DNA of 45,657 bases from Cryobacterium sp. Y57 (GTDB lineage Bacteria; Actinomycetota; Actinomycetes; Actinomycetales; Microbacteriaceae), in NCBI RefSeq assembly GCF_002929505.1, contig NZ_PJJL01000059.1, forward strand, positions 27,269 to 72,925, given 5' to 3'. The notes beneath the pieces were generated by a model that did no database searches, was not told the DNA's origin, and was given only the letters and a program-made list of their open reading frames with translations. Shown here one piece after another: positions 8,442 to 16,827 of this stretch (the stretch's first letter is position 1; each line of letters starts with the position of its first letter). Position numbers and translations under genes: made by a program.

Positions 8442-8880
8442 TCAGGCGGCGATCAAGAGCCAGCCGCGGCGACGGGCTACTTGATAGTCCTCATGAAGTT
8501 CACGCTCCGCAAGCACGTCGAGGTCGTTCGGCAGCACGCAGCCGCCTCCCCCCGGGCCAAACCCCGCCGTGGCGTCTGAGGGACGGCGGAGGTCTTGGTG
8601 AACCTCACGGTCCAGAGTGATGCAGACCTCGTGCTCGTGCCCCTGGCTTCAGTTTGTATCGCAACAGCTCGCCGACCCCAACCACTCGTGGCCACGACAG
8701 CAAGCCGGAGAAGTACTACTGAACAGATCGAGCCATGAGGCTCCAGCAAGAACTAGCCAGGACCATCCTCGTCCGTACCTTCGGGGACGGGGTGTCTCCC
8801 TTGTAACTCCCTCCCACTAGCGGCGGCATGCGGTCGAGAGCCGAACGCATCGCAGGTTGAATTGGAGTTCTTCGACGACC

Positions 8881-8938
8881 TGTCAGCGACGGTTGAAACT
8901 GTCGTCGCATTTGGCCTACTTCTTCACCGTCGCTGACA
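8881..8938. repeat. 58-bp inverted-repeat unit resembling IS21 ends
   Basis: A perfect 13-bp inverted repeat, TGTCAGCGACGGT at 8881-8893 and its complement at 8926-8938, encloses 32 bp. The left arm continues TGAAAC and the right arm (read inward) GAAGAAG, so similarity extends slightly. The arm resembles the IS21 end at 4323 (TGTCAGCGCCGGTT). It is probably a miniature remnant of such an element. Confidence 0.5.
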
Positions 8939-9177
8939 CGACCGAGGGGAACTCGGGAGCGATGGTCGCATCGTGGTGGACGGGGCAGTCCCAGGTACAG
9001 CTCTTCGACTGGGTCTTCTCCGGATTGCCCGCTCCATGGTCGCAGCCGCGGCCATACCCTCCGCCATGAGACGGTGGTCCTGAGCGCGATCGAACTTGAG
9101 TCACCACGAAACAGGGTGAGTCGTTGCTCGACGGTATCGCCAAGAACGCGATGGGTTTCCTCTGACGCCAGGCCAAC

Positions 9178-10074
9178 TCACGCATTTTTCGCAATCATTG
9201 ATCTCACAAACCGCTGCGTTTGGATCCAACCCGCAACGTCGCCGAGGGGGTCGTGCGGGAGTGTCCAGTCGCTCGGCATCGCAACGAACGAGCGAGCCGC
9301 GTAAATTGTTCGCTGGTTTATCTGCTGTGCGGAGAGGTATTTGCGTTGGCGCCCGTCATGAAAGTGGAGCGCCACCTGCGTCGTGAGCGGGATCGTGAAG
9401 GCAGCGGCTTGATGCTGGGGTACGCCGATTCCGTGCTTTGCCCAGTTCTTTCCTGTGGAGTCGTACTTGTCGGCGTGCTTCGGCGCGACACCGTACTGGG
9501 CCGCAAACCCATCGGATATGAGTAGCCGGGGTTCTTCGTACCGCATGACGTCACAGCGAAGGCGCGTGAGGATTCCCACCATCGAGTCCCAGCGATCCTT
9601 CGGGTCGCCATTCGCCTCCTTGGATGCTTCCCACGCCCCGAGAACTTGCCGCGCGGTGACGTCGAGAATTGCTGTTTGAATCTCGAGTTCAGTTCCGGTC
9701 ATCCCCTCCGCCTCGAGCCGCGACTTGAGGTAGCCCATCAGCGCACGGCTGCGGTTGTGCTGCAGACTCGCGAGCCAGGGCAGTGTGGGGTAGTCGTCGA
9801 GGTCGATCGTTCGTTGGGACGACGACACGAGTGCGGCAATCTCGTTCGCCGCGGCGCCTTCGAGGTCGGACATCCAATGTTCGAAGAACTCTCGATCAGG
9901 GCTCCCGTCGGGACGTAGCCGCGCGTGTCCGCCTCTGACATGACCGAGTCTGAGGGTCTTGGAAGTGTAAGTCGCATCTCGGTCGATGGCGAAGACGCGC
10001 AGGCTTCCTCCGGAACCGGTGAAGTTGCGCAGAAGCATCTGCGGTACAAAGTGATGTTTTTTTGGAATAGACAC
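9178..10074 (-). CDS. DUF4238 family protein
   Basis: The 298-aa product opens with MSIPKKHHFVPQMLLRNF, the signature start of DUF4238, a family of unknown function common in defence islands and mobile DNA. The conserved His-His-Phe-Val-Pro at residues 7-11 is present. No transmembrane segment or signal peptide is seen. The start is a GTG at 10074. The gene stands alone between the retron and a membrane protein, all on the minus strand, with gaps of about 1.4 kb and 0.3 kb, so it need not be co-transcribed with either. A nuclease role has been suggested for related domains, but no catalytic motif is firm here. Confidence 0.8.
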   Translation of the reverse strand: MSIPKKHHFVPQMLLRNFTGSGGSLRVFAIDRDATYTSKTLRLGHVRGGHARLRPDGSPDREFFEHWMSDLEGAAANEIAALVSSSQRTIDLDDYPTLPWLASLQHNRSRALMGYLKSRLEAEGMTGTELEIQTAILDVTARQVLGAWEASKEANGDPKDRWDSMVGILTRLRCDVMRYEEPRLLISDGFAAQYGVAPKHADKYDSTGKNWAKHGIGVPQHQAAAFTIPLTTQVALHFHDGRQRKYLSAQQINQRTIYAARSFVAMPSDWTLPHDPLGDVAGWIQTQRFVRSMIAKNA

Positions 10075-10367
10075 AGTGTCAGTATCCAGGCGCGGCGGAA
10101 TCTCTCCTATTCACACTTACCTGCGACTCTCGATGCCCGGCGGACCGTTGGTGCCGCTCGGAAATCTCACCTGGCGAGGTGTCGGTGAAGTCGGAAGAAA
10201 TCCGGAAGCGCGGGGCGACTTCTAGGGAATCGGCGATTCCGGGGTTGCTGACCGGATGGACTTCGTACGACTGTAAGCGGACCACGATCGCGGGCGGATC
10301 CGCGAGCGCGCATGCCGGAGGCACTTCGGCGCCAAGTCAAGCCTCATGCAGAACTACGAGTCGTGCG

Positions 10368-11033
10368 TCAGCCTTGGTTCGTCCGCCGTCCTGGTACCAG
10401 AAGTGCAGCGACTTCTGCTATCGGACTACCCATGCCCGTGAAGACTTCTGCGAACGTTGACCAGATAGTTCCCTGCCAGTCACGGGGCACGATCTCTTTC
10501 ACATCCGTGTCAATCAGAGGGGTATCCAGAGTGACGGCCGGGACTCCCGACACGACGACGCTGAACGACCAAGATTGCCGCCTCTTTAACAAGAGCGGAT
10601 TGACACGAATAGTCGCGCTGGTTGGCTCCGTGCCGACCGCGGGAACGTCGATCTTCGCACCGCCCTCAATCTTGGTCACGCCGTAGAACTGAGCCGCGAT
10701 ACCGACTGAAATCGGACGTCCGGCATCGAACATGTCCGAGGTGATGTCGCGCGGCCCGGAGTTCACGAAGACGACGGTGATTAGGACGGGATCGAGAACC
10801 GGAATGTCGCGGTACATGACTTCCAACTGCGATCCTTCGGCGACACGTGAGATGAGAGGCGTGGATTCGGAAAACCAGGTCAGGGCAGCCCTCCTCGTGC
10901 CGAAACGGCGAGTCACTATGACCGTGGCGATGATCGCCGCCGTTGCTAGAACGGCCGTAACGACCCAGCCAACTACCGACCACTCGACTGCCATGGCCGC
11001 GGCATTTAATGCCACTCCTTCAACGTGATGCAC
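10368..11033 (-). CDS. Membrane-anchored protein of unknown function
   Basis: This 221-aa protein (or 208 aa from the internal ATG at 10994, MAVEWSVVG) is not recognised. One strong transmembrane segment lies near residues 18-42 (VVGWVVTAVLATAAIIATVIV) and is followed by RR, which suggests an N-out, C-in single-pass anchor. The rest looks like a beta-rich soluble domain (ITVVFVNSGPRDITSDMFD and similar strands). It ends about 280 bp from the divergently transcribed CBASS cyclase start, so the two genes may share a promoter region. The topology (one helix plus a beta domain) resembles small accessory membrane proteins found next to defence genes, but no function can be assigned. Confidence 0.7.
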   Translation of the reverse strand: MHHVEGVALNAAAMAVEWSVVGWVVTAVLATAAIIATVIVTRRFGTRRAALTWFSESTPLISRVAEGSQLEVMYRDIPVLDPVLITVVFVNSGPRDITSDMFDAGRPISVGIAAQFYGVTKIEGGAKIDVPAVGTEPTSATIRVNPLLLKRRQSWSFSVVVSGVPAVTLDTPLIDTDVKEIVPRDWQGTIWSTFAEVFTGMGSPIAEVAALLVPGRRTNQG

Positions 11034-11223
11034 TATCTGGTCCCCTTGCGATCGGCCCCACCCTTTGTTGCGCGAAGAGCTACGCCCGGCATACTCACTG
11101 CTGCTCGCCGAAACGCGGGCAACGCAGGCCAGATCTGATCATCACAGAGTCGAAGGTATCGCGAACAATCGCCTCACCCCAAAGTATCGATACGTGGTGC
11201 GTTTAGAAGAGGAGACTGCGAGC

Positions 11224-11265
11224 ATGGCGCAGACTGCTGATTCGCGACTTCCAGATTCCTCGTGA
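11224..11265 (+). other. Possible 13-codon leader ORF upstream of CBASS
   Basis: The frame MAQTADSRLPDSS runs from ATG 11224 to TGA 11263-11265 and is preceded by a strong Shine-Dalgarno-like GAGGAG about 9-14 nt upstream. It ends 48 bp before the cyclase ATG. It may be a leader peptide or chance; nothing else supports it. Confidence 0.25.
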
Positions 11266-11313
11266 TGTCGGTGCCCTGCCGTATTGTTCAGTGCAGTCAA
11301 CAAGGGAGTATTA

Positions 11314-12291
11314 ATGACCACCGGATTCGAAGCCGCACAAAGCGCGGTTGAACCTCAGCAGGCCGACAAGGATGCGGCCAGCCGAGCTCACCTAGAGGTC
11401 CGTGAGGTTCTGGCGCGGGACCCGCTGCTGAGCGAATGGGGTATCAACTCAATCCTCATAGGCTCCTATAAGCGACAGGTCTCGATCCGGAGGATCAAGG
11501 ACGTCGACGTCTTCTGTCGGCTCGAGAGCATTCCGGACGGTGTACCAGGCACGAAGGCACTGGACAAATTTTTTCGCGTGCTCACGGACGAATACGGTGA
11601 CAACAGCGTCACACGTCAGGCGCGGTCATTGAGCGTGGAAATCCCGTCGTGGAATGGCCTCCATGTTGACGCGGTCCCTGCACGGCCAACGGGCGAGTTC
11701 TGGGAGATTCCCGATAGCGAGGATCCGGGCTCTGGTTGGCAGGAAACGAACCCCGACAACTTGACTGAGCTTTCGTCTCAGATGAACGCTGAGATGGGGG
11801 AGCTTTATGTCCCGTGTGTGAAACTCATCCGACAGACCCGGCGGACCCTGATCGGCGATCACCCTGGTGGGTTATTCGTGGAGATGGCGCTGTACACGGC
11901 GTGCGCCCGCGGCCTCGTCTCTGGCGACACCATACGGGACTTCTACATCAGTGCACTCCACGGGATTTCTCAGGTCGTCGACGCGAAGGTCCACGACGGG
12001 GCAGAGATCCCCGATCCGACGCGCCCGGGCGAGCTCCTGGAGTTTAGAGCGACCGACGAAGAATGGGCGACCGCCGCGGACGCATTCCGGGCAGCAGCAG
12101 CGGACGCGGAGGGCGCACGGACCGCTGCGCGATGTGCAGCTGAGGCGACATTCCATCGGCTACTCGGGGAGAACTCCGACGGCGAGGTCGTGTATCCACT
12201 TCCGTCTGACTGCAACCTTGACGGCACCACCAAGTCGCGGCTAGTGGCGGGTGACCGTACCGTGGCGGGAGGAAATCAGAAGTTCGCGTGA
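11314..12291 (+). CDS. CBASS CD-NTase (cyclic oligonucleotide synthase)
   Basis: On phage infection this cGAS/DncV-like nucleotidyltransferase makes a cyclic nucleotide second messenger that activates the downstream effector. The nucleotidyltransferase motif is clear: LIGSYKRQVSI (Gly50-Ser51), the paired acids in KDVDVF (Asp63, Asp65) and the third acid in LHVDAVPAR (Asp119). The start at ATG 11314 is chosen because GGGAG lies 6 nt upstream; a frame extension to 11284 lacks a ribosome binding site. Length 325 aa is normal. The C-terminus ends in ...GGNQKFA; in type II CBASS, Cap2 conjugates the cyclase C-terminus to targets, so a flexible tail fits. The stop overlaps the Cap2 start. The product is probably a cyclic tri- or dinucleotide, which cannot be read from sequence. 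Confidence 0.92.
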   Translation: MTTGFEAAQSAVEPQQADKDAASRAHLEVREVLARDPLLSEWGINSILIGSYKRQVSIRRIKDVDVFCRLESIPDGVPGTKALDKFFRVLTDEYGDNSVTRQARSLSVEIPSWNGLHVDAVPARPTGEFWEIPDSEDPGSGWQETNPDNLTELSSQMNAEMGELYVPCVKLIRQTRRTLIGDHPGGLFVEMALYTACARGLVSGDTIRDFYISALHGISQVVDAKVHDGAEIPDPTRPGELLEFRATDEEWATAADAFRAAAADAEGARTAARCAAEATFHRLLGENSDGEVVYPLPSDCNLDGTTKSRLVAGDRTVAGGNQKFA

Positions 12292-13697
12292 TGGAAGTCG
12301 ATGAGTTCTTCCGATCTGCTCACGATGACCTCATTTACGAGCTCGAGGCGCACGGCTTCGTACAGACCGACCAAGACTCGTGGATGGGCGAGATTGCCAC
12401 CCGGAGCAAAATTTGGCGTGTGCGGGTCGAAATCAGCTGCCCGTACCCGGCTCATCCGCCGCGGGTCTTCATCGAAGATGACAAGCCGCTCTCATGGCAC
12501 CAGAACGCCGACGGCTCGCTATGCCTCTACTCACAGACCAGCCCAGGAGCCTTCCCCTGGTTCGCCCACGGCGCCTTACTCGACCAGATACGCGGCTGGC
12601 TTGAGAAGGACGCGGCCGGCTGGGTCGGCGACTTTCCCGACCTTGACCTCGAGAGGTACTGGACACCGAATACACGCTTCACGCTTCTCGTACACGATGA
12701 GCTGCCCGAGGACGGTAACTACTGGCTTCGGTTCGACCGAGTACGGCCTTCGACCCTCGTTCAATCAGGATCCTCGTGGCCGCCACGGAGGCGGCCGAAA
12801 AGCCATAAGCACCTCTACGGGTGGTCGGTTGACATCGGTGAGGTCGCGACACCGCCACGATCGTGGGTGGAGCTCTCTGCAGATCTGAAGGACTCCGCCG
12901 ACATCGAGGGAGCTCTACGCGAGCGTCGAGCAGATGTCTTGCTCCTGCGGTACACCCGCGATGGCCAAAGAGGAGTGCTGGGCCTCGTCCCCGTTCCGGG
13001 AGGCTCGAGCCAAGAGCTCCAGTTCAGATCGGTGAGCTGTGCGTCACGAAGTCCAGAAACGATGGCTCTTCGCGCTGGGTTCCAGAGCTCGCAGCTTCGC
13101 GAGAAATCTGTAACCATCGTCGGCGTCGGCGCTATCGGCTCCTTCATCGCAGAAGGTCTTTTCCGATCGGGCATGGGCCGTCTTCTTCTCGTCGATGGGG
13201 ACCAACTTAGACCAGGCAACCTCGTCCGCCACGCCGCCAGCGTCTCTCTCGTGGGCAAACCGAAGGCGGAGGCGATGGCAGAGACCCTGGGCGCGTCGGC
13301 CATAGCTCTGGCCGCCAGGGTAGACTCCCTCGCATCCGCGATGCAACTTGTCGAATCTTCAGACCTGGTCATCGACGCGACGGCCAACGAGGTCGTCACC
13401 CAGCTCCTTGCCGAAGCGGGACGGGTCTCCGGCAAGTCGATCCTTTCCGTCTACCTGGCGAATCAAGGTCGGTCGAAAGTCATCGAGGTACTGCCGTGTG
13501 CGATAGAGGCGCGGTTCATCCCACAGGAAATGGCGCCGGCCGCTTCAGACGGTGTCGAATCAGGGTGCGGAGATCCCGTCTCGGCTACGCCCCCATTCGC
13601 CGTCATGGAAGTCGCAGCCATGGCCTGCCGGATCGCGACAGCAATGCTTGTCGACGACGCTGGGAACGCGAACTCCGAGTGCCGCGAGCAACAATGA
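12291..13697 (+). CDS. cap2: CBASS Cap2, E2-E1 fusion ligase
   Basis: Ubiquitin-transfer-like enzyme that primes the CBASS cyclase by conjugating its C-terminus to a target. The N-terminal E2-like domain (about residues 1-130) holds the PYPAHPPRVFIED segment and the E2 cysteine Cys78 in GSLCLYS. The C-terminal E1/ThiF domain (about 260-468) has the nucleotide-binding glycine motif in VGVGAIGSFIAE (near 275-286), LVDGDQLRPGNLVRH, and a likely E1 cysteine near 426 in VESGCGDPV. The ATG at 12291 overlaps the cyclase TGA by one base; a GTG at 12288 is an alternative. A GGGAGGA lies at 12267-12273. Length and order (cyclase, Cap2, Cap3) match type II CBASS. Confidence 0.92.
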   Translation: MEVDEFFRSAHDDLIYELEAHGFVQTDQDSWMGEIATRSKIWRVRVEISCPYPAHPPRVFIEDDKPLSWHQNADGSLCLYSQTSPGAFPWFAHGALLDQIRGWLEKDAAGWVGDFPDLDLERYWTPNTRFTLLVHDELPEDGNYWLRFDRVRPSTLVQSGSSWPPRRRPKSHKHLYGWSVDIGEVATPPRSWVELSADLKDSADIEGALRERRADVLLLRYTRDGQRGVLGLVPVPGGSSQELQFRSVSCASRSPETMALRAGFQSSQLREKSVTIVGVGAIGSFIAEGLFRSGMGRLLLVDGDQLRPGNLVRHAASVSLVGKPKAEAMAETLGASAIALAARVDSLASAMQLVESSDLVIDATANEVVTQLLAEAGRVSGKSILSVYLANQGRSKVIEVLPCAIEARFIPQEMAPAASDGVESGCGDPVSATPPFAVMEVAAMACRIATAMLVDDAGNANSECREQQ

Positions 13698-14182
13698 CTG
13701 ACCTCCGCGCTGAGGCGAAGGTGGATATCTCCGCAGACGTCATAAAGGCGCTCAGTAACGCAGCAACAACCGCCCTGCCCTATGAAACCGGTGGTCTTTT
13801 GATTGGATGGCGAGACGGGGAAAACGTGGTCGTTCGTGCGTGGATTCAACTCGGCACGCCGAACCCCAGGACCAACCGGTTTGATATTGACGCGAAGAAG
13901 GCCACCAAGGTACTGAAGCACCACTTGCGAATGACGTCCAACCCTCTGGAAGGGTATGTCGGCGCGTGGCACACCCACCCGGCACTCGCGCCTCCGAGCG
14001 GAACAGACATCGAGACTTTCGGTGCCAGTGCTGCTGCCACGTCCGCGCCGCTCGCATTTGTGGTGCTTGCGACAGACGGCTTCGCAAGCACTGCCCACAT
14101 TGCCTGGGCGGGGCGCAGTGGTGACCGGGTAATGATCCGAACGCAGAAAACGATCACCGTCGAGAGGACCAAAAGTGAGTAA
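13694..14182 (+). CDS. cap3: CBASS Cap3, JAMM/JAB isopeptidase
   Basis: Zn-dependent isopeptidase that removes the cyclase conjugate made by Cap2 and so tunes the response. All JAMM elements are present in 162 aa: Glu31 in PYETGGLLIGW, the metal-binding pair His93 and His95 in AWHTHPALAP, Ser102, and the third ligand Asp105 in SGTDIE (spacing H-x-H-x6-S-x2-D). The start is ATG 13694, overlapping the Cap2 stop as ATGA; the longer upstream frame extension is antisense-like noise inside cap2. It overlaps the next gene, which starts at GTG 14175, so translation is coupled along the operon. Confidence 0.93.
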   Translation: MTDLRAEAKVDISADVIKALSNAATTALPYETGGLLIGWRDGENVVVRAWIQLGTPNPRTNRFDIDAKKATKVLKHHLRMTSNPLEGYVGAWHTHPALAPPSGTDIETFGASAAATSAPLAFVVLATDGFASTAHIAWAGRSGDRVMIRTQKTITVERTKSE

Positions 14183-14981
14183 GAAGGCTGACACCAAATT
14201 TGATCTCAAGCGCGCGTTTCTGCAGCGCCAGAAGGCCATGTCCGCTGAGCTTGAGGTACCGCTGGAGTTCACCACTCATCCAACGGCGATCGGCGATGCC
14301 TCCGAAGCAAACTGGGTCAAAATGCTTAGATCCTTCCTGCCGGGCCGATACGAGGTCGGCCCGATCTTCGCCCTCGACGCCCAGGGCGGCCGGAGCGAAC
14401 AGATCGACCTAGCCATCTACGACCGCCAATACTCACCTCTTTGGTTCGAAGCAGCTGGCAACCGCTACGTTCCAGTCGAGAGCATGTACGCGGCACTCGA
14501 GGTGAAACAGGAGATCAACGCCAATTACCTCAAATACGCAGCCCAGAAGATCGAAAGCGTCCGAACCCTTCACCGAACCTCCGCTTCCATCGTTGACATC
14601 TACGGCACCCAGACAGGTCCCGCGCCAGCTGACCGTCCAATCATCGGAGGCATCGTCGCCCTCCGGACGTCATGGAAAGACGGCGTGGCGTCCGACGCGG
14701 GTCGCAGCAACATCACGAAGCACAGCGGAGACCGACACCTGGACCTCGGGCTGGCACTCAACGACGTGGCATTCGACTACGTTCCTGCATTAACCACGAG
14801 CGAACTGCTCACCCCAGGACTGACGTTCAGCGAACCCGGCGTTCAACTGATCTCATTCGCAATGAGGCTGTTTCGCCGCCTGCAAGCCACGGGCACCGCA
14901 CTTGCAGTTGACCTGAACGTCTACGAGGAGTCACTAAAATCGATCACGGTCTCCGACTATACAGACATAGACCATGGCTGA
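14175..14981 (+). CDS. DUF6602-like PD-(D/E)XK nuclease-like protein in the CBASS operon
   Basis: The 268-aa product begins at GTG 14175, inside the end of cap3, so it belongs to the CBASS operon. It shows a restriction-endonuclease-like signature: Glu44 in a helix before FLPGRYEVG, Asp78 in EQIDLAIYD, and Glu109-x-Lys111 in AALEVKQEI. This pattern, with the GRYEVG segment, matches the DUF6602 group (family recalled from motif, not searched). A nuclease fold is therefore likely, but activity is not shown. No membrane segment or SAVED domain is present, so it lacks an obvious cyclic-nucleotide sensor. It could be a second effector or an accessory factor. It is the least expected member of this operon. 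Confidence 0.7.
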   Translation: MSKKADTKFDLKRAFLQRQKAMSAELEVPLEFTTHPTAIGDASEANWVKMLRSFLPGRYEVGPIFALDAQGGRSEQIDLAIYDRQYSPLWFEAAGNRYVPVESMYAALEVKQEINANYLKYAAQKIESVRTLHRTSASIVDIYGTQTGPAPADRPIIGGIVALRTSWKDGVASDAGRSNITKHSGDRHLDLGLALNDVAFDYVPALTTSELLTPGLTFSEPGVQLISFAMRLFRRLQATGTALAVDLNVYEESLKSITVSDYTDIDHG

Positions 14982-15112
14982 CGCCGCAGTCCTTCACCGC
15001 CCACCTCCAGTACCTGGAGGGCCGTTGCGCGGACCATCAACAACACACCGCAACTCAGTTCAGCTCTGCTCCGAACCGGCTGAGATGAAACAGCGAGCAG
15101 ATAGGACATCCA

Positions 15113-16414
15113 ATGACTCAGCTCGAAGCAACTGAACTCAATCCGTCGGACCCCGTGTTCCTCTCTTACCGGCAGTGCGACGGCACGCTGATTACGACAG
15201 AACTGGCGTGGATTCTTCGAGCAGCGGGGATACCTGTCTGGCGGGACCAAGACGACCTGCCTCCCGGGGACACCATCGAGCGCCTGAAACAGGCAATCGC
15301 AGACGGTCTCTCCGGAGCGGTGCTGATCGTCACGGAGGACGTCGCGAACAGCGAGGTCGTGAAGTTCACCGAATCTCCGCTTCTCATCGAACTCCACAAG
15401 AAAGACTCTGCATTCGCACTGGCGATCGCCAACGATCTCCTCGTGAACGATCAGATCGACTACGCCGCGCCGGATCGGTTGCTCGCCAAGCAGGCCGGGA
15501 CGCTAAAGGGTGTTGACCAGCAAACGTCAAACCGCGAAGGCCTTCTTACCTTGGCGAAGAAGCTCCTCTGGCATCGGATGGCTCTACATCGCACCCTCGT
15601 CGCTACGCAGGGCAGATTCAGCCTGTCCGTTCAAACTCGTAACATGGCCCAGTCACTGGACCGCACGGGCGGTCAACTCGACATTCGACTGAGGCGTTCG
15701 TTACACGAGAAGTTGCCCAGCCCTCAGGGACTTCGCGATTTGCAGGACACGCTCGCTTTCCTGCCGGACGCAGTAGTGAGAGCCGGCGCACCTAGCGTCC
15801 AAATTCGCGGCGGAGCACACTTGTCAATTGCGTACTCAATCGGTGCAGCTCTGCCCTCATCGCGAGTCGGTGAGATTGAAATCATCGATCAGCGGGATGA
15901 GTCCTGGAAAAGCACGAGCGAGAGCATCCAGAACGGTCTGGCCCTCGCAACCCGGCCCGCCGTGGTGAATCCGGTCAAGCCTCCGAATACAAACCGGCCG
16001 CGAGTTGCGGTCTATGTCGACCTGCTGTCGCAACCCAGTCCGGCGGCATTCGAGCGGTTCCTCGAAGAGCATCAAAGCTCATTCCACGCCTGGGTTCACA
16101 TTGAGCCAAATTCACGAGAAACGCTCCTGAATCCGGGACAGGCTGGCGATCTTGCAGCATCGATCATGGCCCAGATGCGCGAGCTTTCCGGCGCTCACTC
16201 CAACGCAGAAGTTCACCTGCTGCTGAGGTGTCCATTCCCCATTGCTGTACTTCTCGGACGACTGTCGAACACGCTCACCACGGTTGTGTATGAATGGGAT
16301 GACGTCTTCGATGATGAAGCGGCGGACTTCCGGCCGATTTATGTGCCCACGCTTCGGATCCGACCGTCGGGAGCAGCGGGCGCCATTACGGAAGTGCTTC
16401 TCCCCGCTGCATAG
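15113..16414 (+). CDS. CBASS effector TIR-SAVED
   Basis: This 433-aa protein joins an N-terminal TIR domain (about 14-140) to a C-terminal SAVED domain (about 190-430). TIR features are PVFLSYRQCDG (14-24), the PVWRDQDDLPPGD loop (41-53) and the acidic helix VVKFTESPLL, where Glu87 is the likely catalytic glutamate for NAD+ cleavage. SAVED features are HLSIAYSIGAALP and the late motif EVHLLLRCPFPIAVLLGRL. In this family SAVED binds a cyclic nucleotide made by the CBASS cyclase, the protein assembles into filaments, and the TIR domain degrades NAD+, stopping growth of the infected cell. The start ATG at 15113 lies 131 bp after the preceding gene. It is the last gene of the operon. Confidence 0.9.
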   Translation: MTQLEATELNPSDPVFLSYRQCDGTLITTELAWILRAAGIPVWRDQDDLPPGDTIERLKQAIADGLSGAVLIVTEDVANSEVVKFTESPLLIELHKKDSAFALAIANDLLVNDQIDYAAPDRLLAKQAGTLKGVDQQTSNREGLLTLAKKLLWHRMALHRTLVATQGRFSLSVQTRNMAQSLDRTGGQLDIRLRRSLHEKLPSPQGLRDLQDTLAFLPDAVVRAGAPSVQIRGGAHLSIAYSIGAALPSSRVGEIEIIDQRDESWKSTSESIQNGLALATRPAVVNPVKPPNTNRPRVAVYVDLLSQPSPAAFERFLEEHQSSFHAWVHIEPNSRETLLNPGQAGDLAASIMAQMRELSGAHSNAEVHLLLRCPFPIAVLLGRLSNTLTTVVYEWDDVFDDEAADFRPIYVPTLRIRPSGAAGAITEVLLPAA

Positions 16415-16827
16415 ATGAGCTCATCGGCGGTGAAATCTCGCTCAACGGCGGTCTTGGTCGGCGGAGGGTTCTGTCTCCAACGGCGCGGTACTAGCCGCTT
16501 TCAGGCTCTTCGACAGCGCGATAAGCCACACCATAATGTCGGTTATGGTCTGGCCGGTGGCGACGGCCAACCTCCCCAAACCGCCGCGTCTGAGGCCGGT
16601 CTACGTGAGGCGGTAGTACATCCAAGGATCGCGCCGCGGCGTTGACAGCCCCTGCTCAAGAACAGGAGCCATCTTTTCGGACGTCGGATTTGGTTCGCGC
16701 GCTTCACCCAATCAGCAACCCAACCCCTGCAGCGCAAGCGCCGATAACTACTCATATGACATCGGCGGTTCGTGGGAAGCGATGGCAGAAGGCATCCGTG
16801 ATTTCTGCCACGTTCTGGAATGCCAGC
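16415..16827. other. Gene-free stretch between CBASS and HEPN-CBS gene
   Basis: About 410 bp between two convergent genes. Short frames exist (for example from 16415 on the plus strand) but none has a ribosome binding site, recognisable domain or convincing composition. No strong terminator hairpin was seen. It probably only separates the convergent units. Confidence 0.5.

Larger units (their letters stand above)
7774..9177. other. Gene-poor 1.4-kb stretch with decayed-looking DNA
   Basis: No open frame here has a recognisable domain; all are short, on both strands, and overlap one another. It contains a hairpin at 8397-8434 and an inverted repeat with IS21-like ends at 8881-8938 (listed separately). 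It must also hold the promoter for the retron operon near 7780-7850, but no clear -35/-10 pair was identified. It is best read as remnants of mobile-element turnover. Confidence 0.5.

Noticed and set aside
16415..16645. 76-aa frame directly after TIR-SAVED
   Set aside because: No ribosome binding site, no domain and a composition typical of chance frames; not called as a gene.
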